Below, piece after piece: positions 23,332 through 29,636 of a stretch of DNA of 34,888 nucleotides; the stretch's first letter is position 1; each line of letters starts with the position of its first letter. Under the pieces are notes generated by a model. That model was not told the origin of the DNA. It saw only the letters and a list, made by a program, of their open reading frames with translations, and made no database searches. Where the stretch lies: assembly GCA_902490735.1 (NCBI GenBank), contig CABUFC010000009.1, positions 1 to 34,888 on the forward strand, in the 5' to 3' direction. The position numbers and the translations under genes were made by a program. Origin of the DNA: an uncultured Oscillospiraceae bacterium (lineage in GTDB: Bacteria; Bacillota; Clostridia; Oscillospirales; Acutalibacteraceae).

Positions 23332-24948
23332 TTATATATGCCAGTCGGTGATTGAATTAACCGATACTATTCTGCCGTAGCGGTACTCGAACATATCGCC
23401 GCCGCTTGTTTCCAATATTTCATCTTCAAGTTGATCAATTTTATCGAGTTTGCCTTCAATATACAGTTTAATCATATTGTGGCAGTATTTAAGCCGCTTT
23501 TTAAGGCCGCCAAGGCGCATATCCTGAACTTCAAAACCGTACGCCTTGTTTTCGGTGTGCCAAACCGTTTTAAATTTTTGATAAAAGTTTTCGGTAAGCT
23601 CGACAGCTTTTATATATTCGGGCAAAAGGTTTTTAAGCGCCGCTTTATCGCCGGCTTTATATGCCTTTCTTGTTTTGTAACCGAGCGCCACCTTTACGCT
23701 CATAAGCTCGCACAAGGCCGCCGCGGATGAAAACAAATATCCGTACTCGGCATTGTTTTCAAGCGCGTGTAGCTCTTTTGCGTGGTCGGCAAAGTTCTTT
23801 TCCCATTTAGGATAATCCTCTGTTACAAGATCGTCGTAAATGCCGGCAAACGGGTCGTTAAATAAAAGGCAGCGGTCGGGAGTTTCATAATGCGGATTTA
23901 TTTTTTCATCCTTAGTCGACGGATAATCAAGCTTCATAAAATCGTCGAAAGCTATTCCGAAAAGCTTTTCGAATTTTTCTTTGATATCATCCATGTCGCG
24001 GTTTCCGCGATAAATTTCCGAAGCATAGAAAAGTGGCGGCAGCAGTGAAAAGCGCGAGGTCTCGCCGCCATCGTCGCCCCAGGTGGTTATTAAAAAGTTT
24101 TTAAGGCCGTTTTCGCCTGCACACTCAATAGCATTTTTTAAGCACAAAAGGGACAGCGCATTGTGCGGCGTAAATCCCGTCCAGCTGTGTGCGGCCGACG
24201 CAAACCAAATGTCATTATGAAAATGCAGGTGCGATTTTACCATTGTATCGCAATCTTTTTTGTTTTTTGTAAAATAGTCCCAATAACAAAGCTCAACCTC
24301 AGGCGGCACCAGCTTTGCAATATCTTCGGTAATTATATCGGGATTATCGTAATTTAAGTATTTGCCGGACGCCAATTGATAGTACATATCGCTCCAGATT
24401 ATCGGCTTAAATCCGCGATCGGTCGCCATTTTGGAAACCCTTCTTAAATGCTTGTCAAGAATTTTAAACGGATCGGTAAAACCGTGGATATCCTTATATT
24501 TTCCAAGACCCAAATCATATGCCTCGTCGCATCCGATATGAATATGATCTGATTTAAAGCACTCACGCGCTACATCAAGCATTTTTTCAATAAGTGCGTA
24601 GGTTTTTTCCTCGTCGGCTAAAAGGATTGAGCCCCTGTCGCGTATCTCACTGAAATGTCCCCAGCGGAACATATGCTCTAAATGGCCGAGCGTTTGAATG
24701 CAGGGAATAAGTTCAATGCCTTTAGTTTCACCGTAGTTTACAATGTCTTTAAGATCTTCTTTTGTATATCTTCCGCGAAGATAGCCAAAAAGCGGCTCGT
24801 CTTCAATTTCAAATATGTCCTCGGTGTAAACCATTAACATATTGTAGCCCATTAAAGAAAGATCATCTATAAATTTTTTGATTTGCGTAGGCTTCATGAC
24901 CGAATTCCTGGAGCAATCGATCATTACGCCAAAATACTTTTTATCCAT
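23332..24948 (-). CDS. GH20 beta-N-acetylhexosaminidase, intracellular type (paralogue 1)
   Basis: 538 residues, no signal peptide, same architecture as its downstream tandem copy: a GH20 barrel starting at residue 1 (VMIDCSRNSV), catalytic Asp-Glu in HIHIGCDEAYD (about 136-146), the aromatic stretch LCYWDYFTK retained, SWTGFTPHN, WGDDGGET, then a helical C-terminal domain (ENKAYGFEVQDMRLGGL). The expected reaction is exo-release of beta-linked GlcNAc/GalNAc inside the cell, feeding the kinases and nagAB. ATG with AAGGTGAT. It lies 58 bases after the rny stop with a terminator-like hairpin between, leaving little room for its own promoter, so expression may depend on read-through from rny or a promoter overlapping the hairpin. 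Confidence 0.92.
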   Translation of the reverse strand: MDKKYFGVMIDCSRNSVMKPTQIKKFIDDLSLMGYNMLMVYTEDIFEIEDEPLFGYLRGRYTKEDLKDIVNYGETKGIELIPCIQTLGHLEHMFRWGHFSEIRDRGSILLADEEKTYALIEKMLDVARECFKSDHIHIGCDEAYDLGLGKYKDIHGFTDPFKILDKHLRRVSKMATDRGFKPIIWSDMYYQLASGKYLNYDNPDIITEDIAKLVPPEVELCYWDYFTKNKKDCDTMVKSHLHFHNDIWFASAAHSWTGFTPHNALSLLCLKNAIECAGENGLKNFLITTWGDDGGETSRFSLLPPLFYASEIYRGNRDMDDIKEKFEKLFGIAFDDFMKLDYPSTKDEKINPHYETPDRCLLFNDPFAGIYDDLVTEDYPKWEKNFADHAKELHALENNAEYGYLFSSAAALCELMSVKVALGYKTRKAYKAGDKAALKNLLPEYIKAVELTENFYQKFKTVWHTENKAYGFEVQDMRLGGLKKRLKYCHNMIKLYIEGKLDKIDQLEDEILETSGGDMFEYRYGRIVSVNSITDWHI

Positions 24949-24976
24949 ATAATCACCTTAATAAAAATAGAAAACC

Positions 24977-24998
24977 AGGAAGATTAAAAAATCTTCCT
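24977..24998 (-). terminator. Terminator/attenuator between rny and the GH20 pair
   Basis: AGGAAGAT-TAAAAA-ATCTTCCT, 8-bp perfect stem. On the minus strand it is followed by GGTTTTCTATTTTTATT. It sits in the 58-base gap between rny and the first GH20 gene. Confidence 0.7.
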
Positions 24999-25006
24999 GA
25001 TTTTGT

Positions 25007-26557
25007 TTATTTTGCGTAGTCGCTTACACGATTTTCGCGAATAACATTAACTTTAATCTGACCCGGATATTCCATTTCGTCCTCAATCCTTTTTGATACC
25101 TCGCGTGCCATTATGGTCATTTGGTCGTCGGATATCATTTCGGGTTTTACAATTATGCGGATCTCTCTGCCCGCTTGAATAGCGTAGGAATTGTCAACCC
25201 CTTTAAATGAGTTTGCAATCTCTTCAAGCTTTTCAATTCTTTTAATGTAGTTTTCAATATTTTCACGCCTGGCTCCCGGACGTGCAGCCGAAATAGCGTC
25301 TGCCGCCTGCACAAGGCAAGCTATTACCGTTCTTGCTTCTACCTCGCCGTGATGTGCGTGAATGGCGTGTACAACTTCTTCGCTTTCCTTGCAGCGTTTT
25401 GCAACTTCAACACCAAGCTGAATGTGGCTGCCTTCCTGCTCGTGGTCAATGGCCTTGCCAATATCGTGCAAAAGGCCGGCGCGTTTAGCGAGCGTTACGT
25501 CTGATCCAAGCTCTGCTGCCATAAGTCCGCAAAGGTGGCACACTTCAAGCGAATGATTAAGCACGTTTTGACCGTACGAAGTGCGGTAATGCAGTTTTCC
25601 GAGAAGCCGTACAAGTTCCGGATTTAAATTGTGAATTCCGGCTTCAAGCATGGCTTTTTCGCCTTCCTGCTTAATTACCTTTTCGACTTCGGCCGTGGCT
25701 TTTGCTACCATTTCTTCTATGCGTGCCGGATGAATTCTGCCGTCTATAATAAGTTTTTCAAGAGATATTCTTGCAATCTCTCGGCGAATGGGATCAAAGG
25801 ACGAAACCGTTATTGCTTCTGGTGTGTCGTCTATAATAAGGTCGACGCCCGTCGCCTGCTCAATTGCACGGATGTTTCTGCCCTCTCGGCCTATAATTCT
25901 GCCTTTCATTTCGTCATTCGGAAGTTCAACTACCGAAATGGTTGCGTCACTAGAATGATCGGCAGCACAGCGCTGTATCGCCTGGCTTATAATATTACGT
26001 GCTTTTTCATCTACTTCTTCTTTAAGTCTATCTAACGCAAACTGGATTTTTAAAGCCTTTTCGTGGTTTAACTCACCGTCAAGCATTTTTAACAGATGTT
26101 CTTTTGCCTGCACTGCAGTAAACCCTGAAATTCTTTCGAGCATATCCATTTGACTTTTCTTTATCTGCTCGACTTCTAAAGCTTTTTCATCAACTTCTTT
26201 TTGCTTTTTAGCAATTGCTTCTTCTTTTTTCTCGAAGTTCTCGATTTTCCTATCAAGTGCTTCTTCTTTTTGCTGATACCTGTTTTCCTGACGCTGAACC
26301 TCTTTGCGTCGCTCTTTTAATTCGTTTTCTGATTCGGTTCTAAGTTTATGAATTTCCTCTTTGGCTTCTATTAAAGCCTCTTTCTTTTTTGCCTCAGCGG
26401 TATTCATTGCGTCGCTTAAAATCTTTTTGGCCTGTTCTTCAGCAGAGCCGAGAACGTTTGCGTCTGCTTTTTTGCGGTATAAAGATCCAAGAAAAAAGCC
26501 TACAACAGCAACCGCAACCGCGATAATTATGGTATACAAATATTCCATATAAGGCAA
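25007..26557 (-). CDS. rny: Ribonuclease Y
   Basis: 516 residues, matching the family length. It is a membrane-anchored endoribonuclease that starts mRNA decay in Firmicutes. Domains in order: N-terminal membrane helix (about 5-25), long charged coiled coil (about 30-190), KH RNA-binding domain (NDEMKGRIIGREGRNIRAIE, about 212-231), HD domain with catalytic LLHDIGKAIDHEQEGSH (about 360-376), and the conserved end YPGQIKVNVIRENRVSDYAK. GGAGG precedes a TTG at 26557 by about 4 bases and an in-frame ATG at 26548 by about 13; neither spacing is ideal, so the start is uncertain by three codons. Its promoter is at 26689-26717. Confidence 0.97.
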   Translation of the reverse strand: MPYMEYLYTIIIAVAVAVVGFFLGSLYRKKADANVLGSAEEQAKKILSDAMNTAEAKKKEALIEAKEEIHKLRTESENELKERRKEVQRQENRYQQKEEALDRKIENFEKKEEAIAKKQKEVDEKALEVEQIKKSQMDMLERISGFTAVQAKEHLLKMLDGELNHEKALKIQFALDRLKEEVDEKARNIISQAIQRCAADHSSDATISVVELPNDEMKGRIIGREGRNIRAIEQATGVDLIIDDTPEAITVSSFDPIRREIARISLEKLIIDGRIHPARIEEMVAKATAEVEKVIKQEGEKAMLEAGIHNLNPELVRLLGKLHYRTSYGQNVLNHSLEVCHLCGLMAAELGSDVTLAKRAGLLHDIGKAIDHEQEGSHIQLGVEVAKRCKESEEVVHAIHAHHGEVEARTVIACLVQAADAISAARPGARRENIENYIKRIEKLEEIANSFKGVDNSYAIQAGREIRIIVKPEMISDDQMTIMAREVSKRIEDEMEYPGQIKVNVIRENRVSDYAK

Positions 26558-26688
26558 AACACCTCCTTTATAATTAACCGCCTATTTTTAATCGGGAAAG
26601 CGGGATAACCCGTTAGTGCTAAAGCACAATGTTTAATTTATCCCCAACATATGACCAAATTGTCGAGTTTAAATACTACATCTATTTT

Positions 26689-26717
26689 ATTTTAAAGCCT
26701 TAAAGCTTTGTTGTCAA
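26689..26717 (-). promoter_or_regulatory. Sigma-A promoter of rny
   Basis: Minus strand TTGACA (26717-26712), 17 bases, TAAAAT (26694-26689). The leader of about 125 bases contains two small hairpins, GTGC-TAAA-GCAC (26616-26627) and CGGG-ATAA-CCCG (26601-26612). This and the divergent promoter at 26760 account for the 272-base gap between rny and oadB; nothing else is seen there. Confidence 0.8.
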
Positions 26718-26759
26718 GAACAAATAATTTCATAAATATATAATATATAGTACAATTTA

Positions 26760-26788
26760 TTGACTTAAAGTATATTTTTTGTTATAAT
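26760..26788 (+). promoter_or_regulatory. Sigma-A promoter of the decarboxylase beta gene
   Basis: TTGACT (26760-26765), 17 bases, TATAAT (26783-26788), about 40 bases before the TTG start. Divergent from the rny promoter. Confidence 0.88.
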
Positions 26789-26829
26789 TCTGATAGCTTT
26801 TCAGTACAAAAATATTAGAGGGGATTTAT

Positions 26830-27966
26830 TTGGATTATCTTTTAAAAAGTTTTTTAAGCTTTACCTGGCAAAACGGCGTTATGATATTAATTGGCGCTCT
26901 TTTAATTTTTTTAGCCATTAAAAAAGAGTACGAACCTTCGCTTTTGCTGCCGCTTGGATTTGGTGCCATACTCGTTAATTTGCCTTTTACGGGCGTGCTC
27001 GATCAAACCCTTGCCGAAGGCATTAAACAGCGTGGAATAATAGAGTGGCTTTTTAATGTAGGCATTGAAGCCAGCGAAGCTCTGCCGTTACTGCTGTTTA
27101 TAGGCATAGGCGCGATGATAGATTTTGGCCCGCTTTTATCCAACCCTAAAATGTTTTTGTATGGCGCGGCCGCGCAGTTCGGCGTTTTTGCGGCAATAGT
27201 TATTGCGGCTCTTTTGGGCTTTCCGTTAAAGGACGCGTCTTCAATCGGTATAATCGGTGCGGCGGACGGACCTACGGCTATACTTGTATCTCAAGTATTT
27301 AAATCTAATTATATGGGTCCTATAGCCGTTGCGGCATACTCGTATATGTCGCTTGTTCCTATAATTCAGCCTGCCGTAATAAGGCTTGTAACAACAAAAA
27401 AAGAGCGTTCAATGCGCATGGAGTATTTTAGCGAAGACGTTTCAAAAACCACCAAAATTTTGTTTCCGATTATTGTTACAATAATTGCAGGCCTTGTAGC
27501 TCCTGCAAGCGTTTCGATGGTTGGAATGCTTATGTTTGGAAACCTGCTTCGCGAGTGCGGCGTGTTAAATTCTTTAACCGAAACGGCCAAAAACGTGCTT
27601 GCAAACCTTATAACCCTGGTGCTTGGAATTACAATATCCTTTAGTATGCGCGGAGATATTTTCTTGCGCGTAGATACACTTCTTATTCTCTTTATAGGCC
27701 TTGCGGCTTTTGTATTCGATACTGCCGCAGGCGTTATGTTTGCAAAGTTTTTAAATCTTTTTATGAAGAAAAAGGTAAACCCCATGATAGGCGGCGCAGG
27801 CATTTCGGCTTTCCCGATGTCTGCAAGAGTTGTATCTAAAATGGCGCTTGCCGAAGACGATCAAAACCACATTTTAATGCACGCGGTGGGTGCAAACGTA
27901 TCAGGTCAAATTGCTTCCGTTCTTGCGGGCGGCATAGTTTTAAGCCTTGTGCCGGGGCTTCTTTAA
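26830..27966 (+). CDS. oadB: Sodium-ion-translocating decarboxylase, beta subunit
   Basis: 378 residues, multi-pass membrane protein of the OadB/GcdB/MmdB family. It couples decarboxylation of a carboxybiotin carrier to Na+ export. Hallmarks: IGIIGAADGPTAI (about 139-151, Na+ site region), GPIAVAAYSYMSLVPIIQPA, SFSMRGDIFLR, and KKKVNPMIGGAGISAFPMSARV near the C-terminus. The start is TTG preceded by AGAGGGG. Only a tiny OadG-like peptide follows; the carboxyltransferase alpha and biotin carrier subunits are not in this window, so the substrate (oxaloacetate, methylmalonyl-CoA, glutaconyl-CoA) cannot be decided. The gene symbol is by family, not proven substrate. Confidence 0.95.
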   Translation: MDYLLKSFLSFTWQNGVMILIGALLIFLAIKKEYEPSLLLPLGFGAILVNLPFTGVLDQTLAEGIKQRGIIEWLFNVGIEASEALPLLLFIGIGAMIDFGPLLSNPKMFLYGAAAQFGVFAAIVIAALLGFPLKDASSIGIIGAADGPTAILVSQVFKSNYMGPIAVAAYSYMSLVPIIQPAVIRLVTTKKERSMRMEYFSEDVSKTTKILFPIIVTIIAGLVAPASVSMVGMLMFGNLLRECGVLNSLTETAKNVLANLITLVLGITISFSMRGDIFLRVDTLLILFIGLAAFVFDTAAGVMFAKFLNLFMKKKVNPMIGGAGISAFPMSARVVSKMALAEDDQNHILMHAVGANVSGQIASVLAGGIVLSLVPGLL

Positions 27967-27976
27967 GGAGAAAAAT

Positions 27977-28111
27977 ATGAACTTTTTATTAGACAGTGCC
28001 GTTTTAAATTCCCTAACGATTATGTGGCAAAGCATGCTTGGAATTTTTGTTGTAATGGGCATAATTGCAATTATTGTTTGGGTCTTAAAAAAGATTAATT
28101 TTAAGAAATAG
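27977..28111 (+). CDS. 44-residue OadG-like membrane peptide
   Basis: ATG at 27977, preceded by AAGGAG that begins in the oadB stop region; stop TAG at 28109. One hydrophobic helix (about 14-36: MWQSMLGIFVVMGIIAIIVW) followed by a basic end KKINFKK. Position, size and topology match the small gamma (OadG-type) subunit that stabilises the decarboxylase complex, although the C-terminal Zn-binding tail of classical OadG is absent. Tight coupling to oadB supports it being real. Too short for firm family proof. Confidence 0.75.
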   Translation: MNFLLDSAVLNSLTIMWQSMLGIFVVMGIIAIIVWVLKKINFKK

Positions 28112-28129
28112 TTTTCCTATTTTTACAAA

Positions 28130-28158
28130 TTGAATTATTAGTCTTTCTGTATTAAAAT
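28130..28158 (+). promoter_or_regulatory. Sigma-A promoter placing transcription start at the next ATG
   Basis: TTGAAT (28130-28135), 17 bases, TAAAAT (28153-28158). The expected transcription start (about 7 bases after the -10) coincides with the ATG at 28165, and no Shine-Dalgarno sequence is present between them. Confidence 0.7.
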
Positions 28159-28164
28159 GAATCT

Positions 28165-29634
28165 ATGAAAAAATCTTTTTTACTAAACTTTATTTCTGTA
28201 TTATTAATTATGGCCGTTTTTTGCTCTTGCGGGCAAAACGGCGATATTGTCCTGCCCGAAGGCGCTAATACCGCAGACGGCAATGCAATATATACTTTGG
28301 AAACCGATTCTTTAAACGAGATTTTTTCGGACTCTTCTAAAACAGAAGAAGCTTCAAGCGAAGGCTCTTCTTCAACTGAAATTGATAATTCTTCAAATTC
28401 TGCAAGCGTAAGCATAAGAAGTAAAACGCAACCGTCATCCGCTAAAAGCAGTATATCCTCTAAAACTGCGTCGTCATCTTCAGTTAAGGCCGCAGCATCT
28501 TCAAAGCCCGTCGCATCTTCCGGTGGCGGTGCCTCGTATTCGCCCGTTTATTACTCAAGGCCTATGAGAGCCATGTGGATTTCTCAGTGGAATTTAAAGC
28601 CATTATTCAGCACAAGCTCTTCAACCTTTAGAAGCCGTATTAAGACTATGATGAAAAAAATAAAGGATTACGGTTTTAACACGGTTATAGTACAGCTAAG
28701 GCCCAACGGTGATGCTTTTTACAGCTCTTCGTATTATCCTTGGTCGTATTTTGTTACCGGCACGGTTGACAAAGCGCCGAATTACGATCCTACAGCTATA
28801 ATGGTAGAAGAGGCGCATAAGCTTAACCTTTCTTTTCACGCTTGGTTTAACCCCTTGCGGCTTGCCGCAACAAATTATATGGAGGCAACTTCGTCAAAAT
28901 GGCAAACCAAAAAGTGGTATCTCGAAAAAAAAGGCGATTATGTTGTACAGGTAAGCGGCTGCTGGTATTTAAATCCGGCTTACAGCGAAGTTAGAAATTT
29001 AATTATTAACGGCGCCAAAGAAATAGCACAAAAATACAAGGTGGACGCTTTACATATAGACGACTATTTTTATCCTACAACCGCATCTTCTTTTGACGCG
29101 ACAGCTTACAAAAAGCTAGGTGGCGGAGCCTCGCTTGCCTCTTGGCGCACAAACAATATAAACACACTTGTTCGCGGCATTTACAGCGCTGTAAAAAACG
29201 TAAACTCAAAAATCAAATTCGGAATCAGTCCTGCCGGAAATATAAATAACAACATTTCAGAACTGTATGCCGCTGTTTCGCTTTGGGGTTCGTCTTCCGG
29301 CTATATGGATTACTGCATACCTCAAATTTATTACGGATATAACCATTCAATAGCCTATGTGCGTTATAAAAACTTAGTAGAAGAATGGAAAAAAATAATA
29401 ACCAACAGTTATTGTGATTTGGTGGTTGGCCTTGGCGCATATAAGCTTGGAACCGTAGATGGCGGCAGCACCGAGTGGCAGACCAATACCGTAATTTTAA
29501 AAAGCGAAGTTCAGGATGCAAAAAGCATATTAGGCGGCCTTTATAGAGGCTTTTGCATTTTTGACTACGACAGCTTTTTTAGCACCGCCGGCATAAACAC
29601 TTCTAACCGCAATAATTTAAAATCGGTGATTTAA
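28165..29634 (+). CDS. GHL10-type glycoside hydrolase-like lipoprotein
   Basis: 489 residues. N-terminal signal MKKSFLLNFISVLLIMAVF followed by CSCGQ, a plausible lipidation Cys at about 22. Then a Ser/Ala-rich linker to about residue 125 (many SS repeats), as in wall-spanning proteins. The domain from about 130 to the end matches the GHL10/DUF187 family of TIM-barrel hydrolases: RAMWISQWNL, YGFNTVIVQLRPNGDAFY, FHAWFNPLRLA, VDALHIDDYFYP, GISPAGN, DYCIPQIYYGY. The Asp-Asp in HIDDYF lies at a typical active-site strand. Some relatives act on peptidoglycan-linked or surface glycans; the substrate here is unknown. It is followed after 2 bases by a wall amidase gene, suggesting a role at the cell wall. 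Possibly leaderless (see promoter). Confidence 0.9.
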   Translation: MKKSFLLNFISVLLIMAVFCSCGQNGDIVLPEGANTADGNAIYTLETDSLNEIFSDSSKTEEASSEGSSSTEIDNSSNSASVSIRSKTQPSSAKSSISSKTASSSSVKAAASSKPVASSGGGASYSPVYYSRPMRAMWISQWNLKPLFSTSSSTFRSRIKTMMKKIKDYGFNTVIVQLRPNGDAFYSSSYYPWSYFVTGTVDKAPNYDPTAIMVEEAHKLNLSFHAWFNPLRLAATNYMEATSSKWQTKKWYLEKKGDYVVQVSGCWYLNPAYSEVRNLIINGAKEIAQKYKVDALHIDDYFYPTTASSFDATAYKKLGGGASLASWRTNNINTLVRGIYSAVKNVNSKIKFGISPAGNINNNISELYAAVSLWGSSSGYMDYCIPQIYYGYNHSIAYVRYKNLVEEWKKIITNSYCDLVVGLGAYKLGTVDGGSTEWQTNTVILKSEVQDAKSILGGLYRGFCIFDYDSFFSTAGINTSNRNNLKSVI

Positions 29635-29636
29635 CA

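Noticed and set aside
25631..26035. Plus-strand open frame of 134 codons opposite rny
   Set aside because: Shadow frame opposite the KH/HD region of RNase Y, Phe/Tyr/Asn-rich and without an RBS.
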